Assembly (NCBI RefSeq): GCF_025558585.1
Contig: NZ_CP094723.1
Location: 682,001 to 746,000 of the forward strand
DNA from: Staphylococcus sp. IVB6214
GTDB lineage: Bacteria; Bacillota; Bacilli; Staphylococcales; Staphylococcaceae
Direction of reading: 5' to 3'
DNA: 64,000 nt
Shown: positions 1 through 9,586 of the stretch, piece by piece
How the letters are laid out: every line of letters starts with the position of its first letter
Numbering within the stretch: the first letter of the stretch is position 1
Notes under the pieces: model-generated
Databases searched by the model: none
What the model saw: the letters and a program-made list of their open reading frames with translations, nothing else
What the model was told of the DNA's origin: nothing
Position numbers and translations under genes: made by a program

Positions 1-729
1 AAGTTAATCATGTCGCCTTCTTTGAATTCATCATGTAAAATTGTTGAAACTTCACCTTCATGACCTTCACTTACTTCGCGACGTACACCGAATGTAATGA
101 AGTCTTTGCCGCCGTCAACGATTGAGTAGTGACGTTTTGCACGGTAAGGTAACTTTTCACTTTCAACATCAACTGTAATATATTGACCAGGTACAAATTG
201 GCTTAAGTCTTGGTCACTTGATACAACTGTAAAAGCCTTGATATTGTGCGTTACTTCTTCAATTTTTTCAATTTTGAAAGGTTTGAAACCTTCCCAAGCC
301 ATTCCTGCGTAAATGTCTTTTTCAATTGAAATAAATGCGTCTGCAATAACACCGTAAGCTTTTGCCCAAGTTTTGATGATTGGGTGGTTTTCGTCTACGC
401 CTACAACGTCTTGGATTGCAGCTAACAAGTTTTCACCAACGATAGGGTAGTGTTCTTCACGCACATCTAGTGCACAGTGCTTGTATCCAATCTCTTTTAC
501 GATTGGCACAATTGGTGTAAAGTCTTCAATATTCATAGCAGCAGCAAGTACAGATTGCGCTAAAGCTGTTGATTGAAAACCTTTTTTCTGGTTTGTTTGG
601 TTAAACATATTGCGTAGTTCAGGATGTTGACTGAACATTCTATTGTAGAATCGTGATGTGATTTCCGTACCTTTTTCTTTTAATACGGGAACTGTTTCTA
701 AAATAATCCCTTTTTCTTCTTGTGTTAAC
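1..729 (-). CDS. hmp: Flavohemoglobin (nitric oxide dioxygenase), 5' portion
   Basis: The window edge cuts this gene; only the first 243 codons are present. Flavohemoglobins convert NO and O2 to nitrate in the cytoplasm using haem, FAD and NAD(P)H. The visible part has an N-terminal globin domain (about residues 1-140, with NPIVG-like 'YPIVGENLL' and 'HPIIKTW' segments) and the start of the ferredoxin-reductase-type FAD domain, including 'FVPGQYITVD' and the FAD-binding 'RHYSIV'. I take the GTG at 729 as start because an AAGGAG sits about 8 bases upstream and the protein then begins MLTQEEKG, like family members. The NAD domain lies outside. In this genome it adjoins the quinol oxidase operon, which fits a respiration and NO-stress setting. 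Confidence 0.93.
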
Positions 730-784
730 ACAACAATCACTCCTTAAAGGTATTTACTCTTTATATTATTCACTAACTATATGT

Positions 785-804
785 ATGCGTAAACAAAAAC
801 GCAT
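785..804. promoter_or_regulatory. Inverted repeat upstream of hmp, possible operator
   Basis: ATGCGT and ACGCAT are separated by 8 A-rich bases in the hmp upstream region, about 55 bases before its start. hmp genes are often controlled by NO- or redox-sensing repressors that bind inverted repeats, but this does not match a consensus I can name with confidence, so the function is inference. Confidence 0.3.
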
Positions 805-886
805 GTAATAGCGAGTGAGATAACAAGCATTCACAAAAATAAAGCATGTAAGTCCATAGTAGGATTCCATCTTGTTCAAAAAAATG

Positions 887-892
887 TATAAT
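887..892 (+). promoter_or_regulatory. -10 box for the small secreted protein gene
   Basis: A perfect TATAAT lies 41 bases before the chosen ATG at 934. No good -35 hexamer is seen at 16-18 bases upstream, so the promoter call rests on the -10 box and its position. Confidence 0.45.
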
Positions 893-933
893 AGTTTGTG
901 ACAGTACATACAGAATGGAGGACCACACCAAAT

Positions 934-1263
934 ATGAACAAATTACTTCAATCGTTATCAGCTATTGGTGTATCAGCAACACTTGTCACACCTAACCTCA
1001 GTGTAGAAGCAACTTCCAACACAATTCCTTCTATTAAAGGAACAGAAGATGCTATTGTTGAAGTGGGCAAAACATACAACCCATTAGCTGGTGTAACTGC
1101 ATACGATAAAGAAGACGGTGATTTGACTGATAAAATCAAGGTCAATGGTCATTTTGATACGTCAAAAGCAGGGACGTACCAACTGGAGTACCAAGTCATT
1201 GACTCTGATGGTGCCATTGAAACATCTTCTCGTGTCATACAAGTTGTTGATGCACCGCAATAG
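934..1263 (+). CDS. Small secreted protein with one DUF5011/Ig-like domain
   Basis: A 109-residue protein. The ATG at 934 follows a GGAGG at 917-921; an upstream in-frame codon at 898 would place non-signal residues ahead of the signal peptide, so I reject it. Residues 1-25 look like a signal peptide (MNKLLQSLS start, hydrophobic core, cleavage near VEA). The rest is a single beta-sandwich-type domain resembling DUF5011 or bacterial Ig-like domains, with the typical 'VEVGKTYNPLAGVTAYDKE' and 'GTYQLEYQVIDSDG' segments. There is no LPXTG motif, lipobox or membrane anchor, so it is probably released. Such domains usually occur as repeats in large surface proteins; a free single domain is unusual. 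The specific role is unknown. Confidence 0.75.
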   Translation: MNKLLQSLSAIGVSATLVTPNLSVEATSNTIPSIKGTEDAIVEVGKTYNPLAGVTAYDKEDGDLTDKIKVNGHFDTSKAGTYQLEYQVIDSDGAIETSSRVIQVVDAPQ

Positions 1264-1275
1264 GTGAGATGAAAA

Positions 1276-1330
1276 GGCTGGTCGTCGGCGCAATATAAGC
1301 GCTTACATCGACGAGTCTTTTTCTTTTTAT
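1276..1330 (+). terminator. Terminator of the secreted protein gene
   Basis: An imperfect GC-rich hairpin (GGCT/GTCGTCG side against CGACGAGTC) just after the stop at 1263 is followed by TTTTTCTTTTT. Confidence 0.6.
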
Positions 1331-1456
1331 AATATCTCACTTGATAATACATGTTCATTTTACAAATGAGAGAAAATGTAAGCTATTAGCAAATTCCCTA
1401 TATCTATATAGCAAATCCCCTTCTTTTAATGATAAACATTTTCAATTACCGGAATC

Positions 1457-1471
1457 TAGAAAACGTTTCCA
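1457..1471 (+). promoter_or_regulatory. Putative cre site (CcpA)
   Basis: TAGAAAACGTTTCCA matches the cre consensus WTGAAARCGYTTWCW at 13 of 15 positions, including the central CG. It lies about 230 bases upstream of qoxA, so carbon-catabolite control of the quinol oxidase is inferred. Confidence 0.45.
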
Positions 1472-1569
1472 AACCTTGCCCTGCTTATAACTACTCGCAT
1501 TTTTAGTCGATTTCTACTTTTTAAGCCATTTCACAAAATGTACACATATTTTTTGAGGTGCTCTCATCC

Positions 1570-1608
1570 CGTGCCACGTCTAGACTGGCAAGGTCAGCAC
1601 GTTTTTTT
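1570..1608 (+). terminator. Terminator-like hairpin ahead of qoxA
   Basis: CGTGC (1570-1574) pairs with GCACG (1597-1601), with an inner CCA/TGG pairing, followed by seven T residues (1602-1608). The secreted-protein gene already has its own terminator 240 bases earlier, so this one either ends a small RNA or attenuates qox transcription. Confidence 0.55.
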
Positions 1609-1702
1609 ATTTGCTAAAATAACAAAAAGCCTCTTGTAAATATTACATATTATTTTAAAATTGATATAAGCCCTACAATAGTACAATTAGGAGGTTAAAA
1701 AA

Positions 1703-2806
1703 GTGTCAAAATTAAAGTCTTTGCTTCTAACGTTTGGAACACTGTTTCTATTAACAGGTTGTTCTAATATGGAAGTCTTAAACCCAAAAGGGCCACAAGC
1801 AAGTGAATTGAGATTTTTGATTATCTACTCAATTATCTTCATGGTTGGCATTGTTGCGGTTGTATGTATCCTTTTTGCTGTTTTCACTTGGAAATACCGT
1901 TACACGAAAACAACAGAATCTGGAAAAGTACACCACAACGCAATTCTTGAAACAGTTTGGTTTATCATTCCTGTATTTATTTTAATTGCATTAATGATTC
2001 CTACTGTTAAATCACTTTACGATTTTGAGGAGCCACCTAAAGCTGAAGACGATCCAATCGTTGTTTACGCAGTCAGTGGTGGTTACAAATGGTTCTTCGC
2101 ATATCCTGATGAAAAAATTGAAACAGTGAACCATTTAACAATTCCAACAAATCGACCAATTACGTTCAAGCTTCAAGCGATGGACACAATGACAAGTTTC
2201 TGGATTCCACAACTTCACGGTCAAAAATATGCGATGACTGGAATGACAATGGAATGGACAATGCAAGCAGACGAGGAAGGTACTTACCGTGGACGTAACT
2301 CAAACTTCAACGGTGAAGGTTTCTCACGTCATACTTTCCAAGTGAATGCTGTAAGTCAAGAAAAATACGATGAATGGGTGAAAAAAGCGCAATCACAGAA
2401 AGTTATCGATCAAGATACTTTCGACAAACAACTTTTACCTATCACGAAAAATGAACAGTTAACATTCAGCGGTACGCACATGGCATTCGTAGACCCGGCT
2501 GCAGATCCGGAATACATCTTCCATGCATATAAACGCTTCAACTTTGTTCAGAAGGACTTAAACTTCACTCATGATCAAACAACAGGTGTTTTAAGCGAAC
2601 CAAACAAACCAGCACGTGAAGTGACGGTTACGAATGAAAACTACCCACGCCATGGTATGGAACCTGCAATCCTTAAGAACGATGAAAAATATGATAATGA
2701 GTTCAAGAAGGACGAAGAACATACAATGGATGAAATGGAATCAATTCAAAAAGGTGCCAAAGATGCTAAGGCACACAAAGATCATAAAAGTGGAGGTGGA
2801 CATTAA
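1703..2806 (+). CDS. qoxA: Quinol oxidase subunit II
   Basis: Subunit II of the aa3-type menaquinol oxidase, a membrane lipoprotein (367 residues). The start is GTG with AGGAGG 8 bases upstream. A lipobox LLTGC places the lipid-modified cysteine at residue 20. Two transmembrane helices follow (about 38-64 and 82-104), then an extracellular cupredoxin-type domain. As in quinol oxidases, the domain ends without the Cu-A ligand set of cytochrome c oxidases. The C-terminal tail is charged and ends in a Gly/His-rich stretch. It is the first gene of qoxABCD and overlaps qoxB by one base (TAATG), so translation is probably coupled. Confidence 0.95.
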   Translation: MSKLKSLLLTFGTLFLLTGCSNMEVLNPKGPQASELRFLIIYSIIFMVGIVAVVCILFAVFTWKYRYTKTTESGKVHHNAILETVWFIIPVFILIALMIPTVKSLYDFEEPPKAEDDPIVVYAVSGGYKWFFAYPDEKIETVNHLTIPTNRPITFKLQAMDTMTSFWIPQLHGQKYAMTGMTMEWTMQADEEGTYRGRNSNFNGEGFSRHTFQVNAVSQEKYDEWVKKAQSQKVIDQDTFDKQLLPITKNEQLTFSGTHMAFVDPAADPEYIFHAYKRFNFVQKDLNFTHDQTTGVLSEPNKPAREVTVTNENYPRHGMEPAILKNDEKYDNEFKKDEEHTMDEMESIQKGAKDAKAHKDHKSGGGH

Positions 2807-4794
2807 TGATGAACTTTCCATGGGATGAGCTTCTCGTACGTGGTAACTGGATGATTACCTTAGCTCAAATTAGTGCACCATTCTTAGTAATTGGTGTCAT
2901 TGCTGCAATTACGTACTTTAAGCTTTGGGGATATTTATACAAGGAATGGTTCATGTCAGTCGACCACAAGAAGATTGGTTTAATGTACCTAATCTGTGCC
3001 GTGTTAATGTTTGTACGTGGTGGTATTGATGCGATCCTACTACGTATCCAATTAACAATTCCGGACAATCCATTCTTAGATTCAAATCACTATAACGAAA
3101 TCTTTTCAACGCACGGTGTAATCATGATTATCTTCATGGCGATGCCACTTGTAATTGGTTTAATGAACATCATCATTCCATTACAAATCGGTGCACGTGA
3201 CGTTGCATTCCCAGTACTAAACAACATTAGTTTCTGGTTATTCGTAGCAGGTATGTTATTATTCAACCTTTCATTTATTGTGGGTGGATCACCTGCTGCA
3301 GGTTGGACAAACTATGCACCATTAGCTGGTGAATTTAGTCCAGGACCGGGTGTAAACTATTACTTAGTTGCAATCCAAATTTCTGGTCTTGGTACACTTA
3401 TTACTGGTATCAACTTCTTTGTAACAATTATGAGATGTAAATCTCCAAGTATGAAATTTATGCAAATGCCAATGTTTGTTGTGACAACATTCATTACAAT
3501 GTTAATTATTTTATTAGCATTCCCACCACTTACAGTAGCACTTGCATTAATGACTACTGATAGAATTTTCGATACAGCGTTCTTTACAGTAGCCAATGGT
3601 GGTATGCCAATGCTATGGGCAAACTTCTTCTGGGTATGGGGGCACCCTGAGGTATATATTCTTGTTCTTCCAGCATTCGGTATCTACTCAGAAATTATTC
3701 CAACATTTGCACGTAAACGTCTATTCGGTCACCAAAGCATGGTATGGGCGACAGGCGGTATCGCGTTCTTAAGTTTCTTAGTATGGGTTCACCATTTCTT
3801 CACAATGGGTAATGGTGCATTAGTTAACTCATTCTTCTCAATCAGTACAGCGTTAATCTCTGTACCAACAGGTGTGAAGATGTTTAACTGGTTATTCACA
3901 CTTCACAAAGGTCGTATTACATTCGAATCACCAATGTTATTCTCACTTGCGTTCATTCCGAACTTCGTAATCGGTGGGGTAACAGGGGTTATGTTATCAA
4001 TGGCGTCTGCGGACTTCCAATACCATAACTCATATTTCTTAGTAGCTCACTTCCACTACACAATCGTAGCGGGTGTTGTATTCGCTTGTTTCGCTGCCAT
4101 GATTTTTTGGTATCCGAAAGCAATGGGATACAAGTTATTTGAAAAACCAAACAAATGGTTCTTCTGGATTTTCATGATTGGTTTCAACGTGACATTCTTA
4201 CCACAATTCATTTTAGGTCTTGATGGTATGCCACGTCGTCTATACACTTATGGCCCAGAAGAAGGTTGGTTCTTATTGAACCTTATCTCTACAATCGGTG
4301 CAGCTATGATGTCAGTGGCATTCCTTATCTTCGTAGGAAACATTGTATACAGTCATATTAAAGCACCACGTGAAGCAACTGGCGACAACTGGGACGGCTT
4401 AGGTCGTGGCTTAGAATGGTCTACGGCATCTGCAATCCCACCAAAATATAACTTCGCTATCACGCCTGAATGGGATGACATCGATACATTCGTTGAAATG
4501 AAACAACATGGTAAGCATTATTTAGATGACCATAATTACACTGATATTCATATGCCGAATAATACACATATTGGTTTCTGGATGGGTGTATTCTTCACAA
4601 TTGGAGGGTTCTTCTTAATCTTTGAAACATTACTTCCAGCGATTCTTTCATTAGTTGGTATTTGTGGATTAATGATTTGGAGAAGTTTCCAAGAAGATCA
4701 TGGTTACCATATTCCTGCAAGCGAAGTTGCTGAAACAGAAGCACGTTTAAGAAAAGCACGTCAGGAAGAAAGGGAGGCTATGAGTCATGAGTAA
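2806..4794 (+). CDS. qoxB: Quinol oxidase subunit I
   Basis: Catalytic subunit of the haem-copper quinol oxidase (662 residues). It has about 14-15 membrane helices and carries the haem and Cu-B ligand motifs: 'STHGVIMI' near the N-terminus (low-spin haem histidine), '[15 protein letters not shown]' (cross-linked His-Tyr), 'WVHHFFTMG' (Cu-B histidines) and 'HFHYTIVAG' (high- and low-spin haem histidines). It reduces O2 to water and pumps protons. Two ATG codons stand in tandem at 2806 and 2809. It overlaps qoxC by 8 bases. Activity needs haem A or O made by CtaA and CtaB and the factor CtaM, all encoded 50 kb further on in this window. Confidence 0.97.
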   Translation: MMNFPWDELLVRGNWMITLAQISAPFLVIGVIAAITYFKLWGYLYKEWFMSVDHKKIGLMYLICAVLMFVRGGIDAILLRIQLTIPDNPFLDSNHYNEIFSTHGVIMIIFMAMPLVIGLMNIIIPLQIGARDVAFPVLNNISFWLFVAGMLLFNLSFIVGGSPAAGWTNYAPLAGEFSPGPGVNYYLVAIQISGLGTLITGINFFVTIMRCKSPSMKFMQMPMFVVTTFITMLIILLAFPPLTVALALMTTDRIFDTAFFTVANGGMPMLWANFFWVWGHPEVYILVLPAFGIYSEIIPTFARKRLFGHQSMVWATGGIAFLSFLVWVHHFFTMGNGALVNSFFSISTALISVPTGVKMFNWLFTLHKGRITFESPMLFSLAFIPNFVIGGVTGVMLSMASADFQYHNSYFLVAHFHYTIVAGVVFACFAAMIFWYPKAMGYKLFEKPNKWFFWIFMIGFNVTFLPQFILGLDGMPRRLYTYGPEEGWFLLNLISTIGAAMMSVAFLIFVGNIVYSHIKAPREATGDNWDGLGRGLEWSTASAIPPKYNFAITPEWDDIDTFVEMKQHGKHYLDDHNYTDIHMPNNTHIGFWMGVFFTIGGFFLIFETLLPAILSLVGICGLMIWRSFQEDHGYHIPASEVAETEARLRKARQEEREAMSHE

Positions 4795-5395
4795 TAATAA
4801 TGTCACTACAATTGATTCACGTACGCATGAGGGAAATTTAAACAAGCTAGGCTTCTGGATCTTCCTTACTGCTGAGTTTGCACTTTTCGGTACGCTTTTC
4901 GCGACATTGTTAATCTTGCAACATGGTGGTAGTTACGGCGGTATGATGACAACAGAATTGTTTGAACTTCCGCTCGTATTAATCATGACATTCTTACTTT
5001 TAGCAAGTTCATATACTTGTGGTATTGCAATCTACTACATGCGCCAAGAAAAGAAAAACTTACTTCTAATTTGGATGGCAATCACTGTATTGTTAGGTGT
5101 TGGATTCGTTGGATTCGAGATCTTTGAATTCTCACACTATGCACATGAAGGTGCTACGCCACAAATTGGTTCTTACTGGTCAAGTTTCTTTATCTTACTT
5201 GGTACACATGGTCTTCACGTATCTTTAGGTATCGTGTGGATTACAGGATTACTGATCCAAGTTGTAAAACGTGGATTGAATAAGTACAATGCGCCGAAGT
5301 TATTTATTTCAAGTTTATACTGGCATTTCCTAGATGTTGTTTGGATCTTCATCTTCACTGCCGTGTATATGATAGGGATGGTGTTTAGCGGATGA
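4787..5395 (+). CDS. qoxC: Quinol oxidase subunit III
   Basis: A 202-residue membrane subunit of the cytochrome c oxidase subunit III family, with five predicted helices and the family segments '[13 protein letters not shown]' and '[11 protein letters not shown]'. It stabilises subunit I. The ATG lies inside the end of qoxB and follows a purine-rich GGGAGG site at 4771-4776. Its stop overlaps the qoxD start (ATGA), so the operon is fully translationally coupled. Confidence 0.95.
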   Translation: MSNNNVTTIDSRTHEGNLNKLGFWIFLTAEFALFGTLFATLLILQHGGSYGGMMTTELFELPLVLIMTFLLLASSYTCGIAIYYMRQEKKNLLLIWMAITVLLGVGFVGFEIFEFSHYAHEGATPQIGSYWSSFFILLGTHGLHVSLGIVWITGLLIQVVKRGLNKYNAPKLFISSLYWHFLDVVWIFIFTAVYMIGMVFSG

Positions 5396-5682
5396 GTACT
5401 TTAGTAAAACATACAATAGGCTTTATCGCCTCAATTATCTTAACGTTACTAGCAGTTTTTGTAACACTTTACACATCATTAGCTTTAAATGCTAAAATCA
5501 CAATCATTTTTGGTTTTGCATTTATTCAAGCATTTTTACAACTCCTTATGTTCATGCACTTAACTGAAGGTAAAGATGGTCGTTTACAACTTGCAAAAGT
5601 TATTTTCGCCATTATTATCACACTTGTTACAGTTATCGGTTCATACTGGGTTATGCAAGGTGCACACGGTCATCACTTATAA
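5392..5682 (+). CDS. qoxD: Quinol oxidase subunit IV
   Basis: A 96-residue membrane protein with three hydrophobic helices, matching the small subunit IV of bacterial quinol oxidases (segment 'QLLMFMHL' is typical). It is the last gene of qoxABCD and ends just before a strong terminator. Length and position fit the family. Confidence 0.94.
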   Translation: MSTLVKHTIGFIASIILTLLAVFVTLYTSLALNAKITIIFGFAFIQAFLQLLMFMHLTEGKDGRLQLAKVIFAIIITLVTVIGSYWVMQGAHGHHL

Positions 5683-5697
5683 GGTGGTGCCAAAGAG

Positions 5698-5729
5698 AAA
5701 GCACATACGCCATGCGTATGTGCTTTTTC
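5698..5729 (+). terminator. qox operon terminator
   Basis: A 13-bp perfect stem (AAAGCACATACGC/GCGTATGTGCTTT) with a 3-base loop followed by T residues, 15 bases after the qoxD stop. Confidence 0.9.
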
Positions 5730-5907
5730 ATGTTTTAAGGGAATAGTGAAGACTCGTTTATCGATACTTATCTGTGAAATACACGAACCTTATTCCGATT
5801 GATTCACATAAGAATAAGAAATATGCTTTGTTAATAGATGTCTATTTATCTTTTAATTGATGTAGTTTTTGATTATATGTAAAGACTTTATCACTCATTC
5901 TGTTATC

Positions 5908-5947
5908 AAATAAAAGCGTGCAACGAAATCATTGCACGCTTTTATTA
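5908..5947 (-). terminator. folD terminator
   Basis: Stem AATAAAAGCGTGCAA/TTGCACGCTTTTATT next to the folD stop. T-rich on both sides, so it may work in both directions. The roughly 175 bases between this and the qox terminator show nothing I can name. Confidence 0.85.
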
Positions 5948-5954
5948 TTTCATT

Positions 5955-6812
5955 CTATTCTAAACCACGACGCATTTTTTCAGCGATCAGTGTATTGTTT
6001 AATACCATTGTAATCGTCATAGGACCAACGCCGCCTGGAACAGGTGTAATCGCACCTGCAATCTCTTTAACTGCTTCATAGTCCACGTCACCTTTTAACT
6101 TACCATTTTCATCAGGTGTGTTTCCAACGTCAATCACAACAGCCCCTTCTTTAACGTCGTCTTTTGCGACCATACCTGGACGTCCAACCGCACTGACAAT
6201 AATGTCTGCATTGATGAGATGATCGTGGATATTTTTACTACGTGAATGTAAAACAGTTACTGTCGCATTTTGTTGTGTGAGAAGTTTTGCTACTGGCTGA
6301 CCGACAATGTGACTACGACCAATAACTACTGCATTTTTCCCTTCTAGATCAATATCGGCATGTTTTAATAATTCCATAACGCCAAGTGGTGTACAAGGAA
6401 TTAATTTTGCATCGTCAAGGTATAAACGTCCGATATTAATTGGATGGAAACCATCGACATCCTTAGCTGGATCAATGGCATCTAATACCTTTTGTTCATT
6501 GACTTGTTTTGGTAGGGGTACTTGAACTAAAATACCACTCACTGATTCATCATTGTTAAGACGATCGAGTTCTTTTAATACATCTTCTTCAGATGTTTCT
6601 TCAGCTAAATGAATCACTTCTGAAATCATTCCAATTTTTTCAGCTGCTTTCTTTTTTGATCGAACATAACTCTGACTTGCTCCATCATTACCAACTAATA
6701 TTACAGATAACTTCGGTGTGAAGCCTTGTTGTTTTAATGCTTCAACTTCATCTTGTAATCCTTGACGGTAATCTTTCGCAATTTGTTTCCCATCTAAAAT
6801 TTTTGCACTCAT
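5955..6812 (-). CDS. folD: Methylene-THF dehydrogenase/cyclohydrolase
   Basis: Bifunctional cytoplasmic enzyme (285 residues) that converts 5,10-methylene-THF to 10-formyl-THF. Family motifs are present: '[14 protein letters not shown]' with the catalytic lysine region, 'VQVPLPK', '[11 protein letters not shown]', the Rossmann '[11 protein letters not shown]' and '[10 protein letters not shown]' near the C-terminus. The ATG at 6812 has a good GGAGGA site. It is transcribed away from the pur operon, and the shared upstream region holds PurR-box-like sequences. This makes sense because PurN and PurH use its product. Confidence 0.96.
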   Translation of the reverse strand: MSAKILDGKQIAKDYRQGLQDEVEALKQQGFTPKLSVILVGNDGASQSYVRSKKKAAEKIGMISEVIHLAEETSEEDVLKELDRLNNDESVSGILVQVPLPKQVNEQKVLDAIDPAKDVDGFHPINIGRLYLDDAKLIPCTPLGVMELLKHADIDLEGKNAVVIGRSHIVGQPVAKLLTQQNATVTVLHSRSKNIHDHLINADIIVSAVGRPGMVAKDDVKEGAVVIDVGNTPDENGKLKGDVDYEAVKEIAGAITPVPGGVGPMTITMVLNNTLIAEKMRRGLE

Positions 6813-6832
6813 AACAAAAATCCTCCTTCGAT

Positions 6833-6845
6833 TAATTCGAACTTT
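6833..6845 (+). promoter_or_regulatory. PurR-box-like sequence, folD-proximal
   Basis: TAATTCGAACTTT contains the CGAAC core of the PurR box (consensus AWWWCCGAACWWT) in the folD leader. Its CGAAC lies 42 bases from the next copy at 6880. The match outside the core is only partial. Confidence 0.4.
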
Positions 6846-6874
6846 AAAACTAAATAAAACACTATATTCCAGCG

Positions 6875-6887
6875 AAAAACGAACAAA
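6875..6887 (+). promoter_or_regulatory. PurR box 1
   Basis: AAAAACGAACAAA matches the PurR consensus core and A/T flanks. It lies between folD and purE and is inverted relative to the box at 6917. Confidence 0.55.
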
Positions 6888-6916
6888 ACACGTAAATTAT
6901 TTGTAAATTTAACGAT

Positions 6917-6929
6917 AAAGTTCGATTTT
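6917..6929 (-). promoter_or_regulatory. PurR box 2
   Basis: Read on the minus strand this is AAAATCGAACTTT, a PurR-type box just upstream of the purE -35 hexamer. The gap to box 1 is 29 bases, longer than the 16-17 bases known from Bacillus subtilis. Confidence 0.5.
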
Positions 6930-6933
6930 TGCG

Positions 6934-6962
6934 TTGAAATCTGCATGTACTATTGTTATGCT
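6934..6962 (+). promoter_or_regulatory. purE operon promoter
   Basis: TTGAAA (6934-6939), a 17-base spacer and TATGCT (6957-6962) preceded by TGT, which forms an extended -10 element. It adjoins PurR box 2. Confidence 0.6.
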
Positions 6963-7021
6963 ATACCTGTAATATACAACTAAAACGATTCTGATTTCAA
7001 ATTTTTGAAAGGGTGTTCATA

Positions 7022-7504
7022 TTGAAAGTTGCTGTCATAATGGGAAGTTCTTCAGATTGGGATATTATGCGTGAAGCATGCGACATGTTAACAACCTTTG
7101 ATATTCCGTATGATAAGAAGGTTGTTTCTGCACATCGTACGCCACACATGATGGTTGAATTCGCAACGAAAGCACGTGAAAATGGCTACTCGGCAATTAT
7201 TGCTGGCGCAGGGGGTGCAGCACACTTACCGGGCATGGTTGCTTCAATGACAACATTGCCAGTCATCGGCGTTCCTATTGAATCTAAAAGTTTGAAAGGT
7301 CTTGATTCTTTATTATCAATTGTTCAAATGCCAGGTGGTATACCGGTGGCAACAACAGCAATTGGCAAGGCTGGAGCAAAAAATGCGGGAATATTGGCGG
7401 CACGTATGATAGGAATGACAGACCATCGAGTACAGAAGAAGCTTGAAATTTATGAAGCATCATTGATTGAGAAAGTTGAGGCGATGCAAGATGACCTTCG
7501 ATAA
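7022..7504 (+). CDS. purE: N5-carboxyaminoimidazole ribonucleotide mutase
   Basis: Cytoplasmic class I PurE (160 residues) that converts N5-CAIR to CAIR in IMP synthesis. Motifs 'MGSSSDW' and 'SAHRTPH' hold the catalytic serine and histidine; '[12 protein letters not shown]' forms the substrate pocket. I choose the TTG at 7022 because it gives the conserved start [12 protein letters not shown] and lies 8 bases after AAAGGG; the GTG at 7013 is an alternative. It is the first gene of purEKCSQLFMNHD and overlaps purK by 14 bases. Confidence 0.95.
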   Translation: MKVAVIMGSSSDWDIMREACDMLTTFDIPYDKKVVSAHRTPHMMVEFATKARENGYSAIIAGAGGAAHLPGMVASMTTLPVIGVPIESKSLKGLDSLLSIVQMPGGIPVATTAIGKAGAKNAGILAARMIGMTDHRVQKKLEIYEASLIEKVEAMQDDLR

Positions 7505-8618
7505 GTTAAAAATAGGTCAAACAATTGGCATTATTGGTGGCGGACAGCTTGGGAAGATGATGGCACAATCAGCACAAAAAATGGGATTTCGTGTCGTTGT
7601 GTTAGATCCGGATGAAACATGTCCTTGCCAATATGTGGCACATCAATTTATACATGCTGCGTATGATGATATGGAAGCGCTAGAAAGACTTGGACATTTA
7701 TCAGATGTGGTTACGTATGAATTTGAAAATATTGATGCACAGCAATTAAAGGCTTTGACGCATTCGTATCATGTACCACAAGGTGACCAAGCGATAACAA
7801 TACTGCAAGATCGCTTAGCAGAGAAAACATCATTAAATGATGCAGGTGTGAAGGTCGTTCCGTTCAGGCATGTACCAAACGTTGAAGCGTTGGACGACGT
7901 TGTCACATCACTCGGTTATCCATTTATTTTGAAAACACGTTTTGGTGGTTACGACGGAAAAGGACAATTGCTCGTGCGTTCTCATAAAGATATAGATGAA
8001 GCCTATGAATTAGTAAAAAAACAAGAATGTGTGGCAGAACAATTTTTAACTTTAGAACGTGAAGTGTCATTGACGGCGACAGTAGGGAATAATGCGCAGA
8101 TTGTATATTTCCCACTTCAAGAAAACGAACACCGAGACCAAATTCTTTTCAAAACAATCGTACCATCTCGGATTGATCAAACGACGGCAGCACGACAAGA
8201 GATAGAAAAGATAACACAAGCTATTCACTTCGTTGGAACGTTTACTGTCGAATTTTTCATCGATAAGTCAGGTGCATTGTACGTGAATGAAATTGCGCCA
8301 AGGCCGCACAATTCAGGACATTATTCAATTGAAGCGTGTGACTATTCGCAGTTTGATACGCATATCTTGGCAGTGACAGGCCATGATTTGCCGAAAGAGA
8401 TTGCGCTATTAAAACCAGCTGTGATGATGAATTTACTTGGAAAGGATCTCGATGCATTAGAGTCACAGTTTGATGCACACCCAGAGTGGCATGTTCATAT
8501 TTATGGCAAGGAAGTACGTAAACCTGCACGTAAGATGGGACACATGACGATATTGACAGATGATACAACGAAGACAGAGCAAGCGATGTTGACATTATTT
8601 GAAGGGAGAAACGACTAA
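7491..8618 (+). CDS. purK: N5-carboxyaminoimidazole ribonucleotide synthetase
   Basis: ATP-grasp enzyme (375 residues) that carboxylates AIR to N5-CAIR with bicarbonate and ATP. It shows '[13 protein letters not shown]' at the N-terminus, the ATP-grasp segment '[14 protein letters not shown]' and '[17 protein letters not shown]' at the metal site. The ATG at 7491 gives the usual N-terminus; codons upstream lie in purE. Overlap with purE suggests coupled translation of two enzymes that act in sequence. Confidence 0.95.
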   Translation: MTFDKLKIGQTIGIIGGGQLGKMMAQSAQKMGFRVVVLDPDETCPCQYVAHQFIHAAYDDMEALERLGHLSDVVTYEFENIDAQQLKALTHSYHVPQGDQAITILQDRLAEKTSLNDAGVKVVPFRHVPNVEALDDVVTSLGYPFILKTRFGGYDGKGQLLVRSHKDIDEAYELVKKQECVAEQFLTLEREVSLTATVGNNAQIVYFPLQENEHRDQILFKTIVPSRIDQTTAARQEIEKITQAIHFVGTFTVEFFIDKSGALYVNEIAPRPHNSGHYSIEACDYSQFDTHILAVTGHDLPKEIALLKPAVMMNLLGKDLDALESQFDAHPEWHVHIYGKEVRKPARKMGHMTILTDDTTKTEQAMLTLFEGRND

Positions 8619-8619
8619 G

Positions 8620-9321
8620 ATGAGTCTTTTATACGAAGGTAAAGCAAAACGTATATATGATACAGATGAGCCGAATACTGTGAGAGTTGAATATAAGGAT
8701 GAAGTGACAGCAGGCAACGGTGCAAAAAAAGATAAAATGACGGGTAAAGGCCGTTTAAATAATCAAATTACTGCACGTATTTTTGAATGTTTAAATGAAC
8801 AAGGTATTGACAGTCACTTTATACGCCAAATTTCAGAAACAGAACAACTGGTTAAAACCGTTGATATTATCCCTCTAGAAGTCGTCGTGCGCAACATTGC
8901 GGCAGGATCTATTACAAAAAGACTCGGGTTCGAGAAAGGGCATTCGTTTGACCAACCGCTCGTCGAGTTCTTCTACAAAAATGACGACTTGAATGACCCA
9001 CTGATTACAGATGATCATATCCGACTTCTGCACATTGCAACGACAGATGAAATTCAACAATTGAAACAACAAGCATTACAAGTCAATAAAGCTTTAGTTC
9101 AACTCATGGATCAGATGGGTTTATCACTCGTTGATTTTAAAATAGAGTTTGGTAAAGATTCGGCGGGGGCAATCCTATTAGCTGATGAGATTTCACCAGA
9201 TACATGTCGCATTTGGGATAAGGAAACAAAAGAAAACTTCGATAAAGATGTTTACCGTGAAGACACCGGTTCACTAATCGACACATATCAAGCATTTTTA
9301 ACAAAATTGGAGGCATTATAA
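8620..9321 (+). CDS. purC: SAICAR synthetase
   Basis: Cytoplasmic enzyme (233 residues) that joins CAIR and aspartate. Motifs 'YEGKAKRIY' and '[12 protein letters not shown]'-type '[13 protein letters not shown]' and '[14 protein letters not shown]' are typical. The ATG at 8620 begins one base after the purK stop and follows GAAGGGAG. In-frame codons further upstream are inside purK. Confidence 0.96.
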   Translation: MSLLYEGKAKRIYDTDEPNTVRVEYKDEVTAGNGAKKDKMTGKGRLNNQITARIFECLNEQGIDSHFIRQISETEQLVKTVDIIPLEVVVRNIAAGSITKRLGFEKGHSFDQPLVEFFYKNDDLNDPLITDDHIRLLHIATTDEIQQLKQQALQVNKALVQLMDQMGLSLVDFKIEFGKDSAGAILLADEISPDTCRIWDKETKENFDKDVYREDTGSLIDTYQAFLTKLEAL

Positions 9322-9324
9322 ATT

Positions 9325-9585
9325 ATGAAAACAATCGAGTTACACATCACATTACAACCACAAGTTTTAGATACACAAGGACAAGCATTAACACGCGCAG
9401 TGCATGACTTAGGTTACGAACAAGTAAATGATATCCGTGTAGGGAAAGTACTCTATCTCACAGTGGATGAAGCATCAGATGAAGCAGTACACAATGTTGT
9501 GACAACACTGAGTGAAAAACTATTTGCGAACACGGTGATTGAAGAATATAGCTATCATGTTTTGGATGAAAAGGAGAATGCATAA
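9325..9585 (+). CDS. purS: FGAM synthase subunit PurS
   Basis: An 86-residue subunit that bridges PurL and PurQ in the three-part formylglycinamidine ribonucleotide synthase of Gram-positive bacteria. The sequence has the ferredoxin-like family pattern with 'VLDTQGQAL' and '[10 protein letters not shown]'. It sits directly before purQ and purL, its partners. The GGAGG at 9309-9313 lies 11 bases upstream, a little far. Confidence 0.95.
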   Translation: MKTIELHITLQPQVLDTQGQALTRAVHDLGYEQVNDIRVGKVLYLTVDEASDEAVHNVVTTLSEKLFANTVIEEYSYHVLDEKENA

Positions 9586-9586
9586 T

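Larger units (their letters stand above)
1331..1702 (+). other. qoxA upstream region
   Basis: Non-coding stretch of about 370 bases. It holds a CcpA-type cre-like site (1457-1471), a TTTCACAA half-site near 1537-1545 that resembles one arm of Rex/ResD-type sites, a terminator-like hairpin (1570-1608) and the qoxA ribosome binding site (AGGAGG at 1689-1694). A TACAAT at 1674-1679 could be a -10 box but is too close to the start for a normal leader, so the qox promoter is not settled. Confidence 0.5.

Noticed and set aside
1331-1702. T-box or other known riboswitch upstream of qoxA
   Set aside because: No T-box sequence or conserved aptamer core; only a simple hairpin with T tract.
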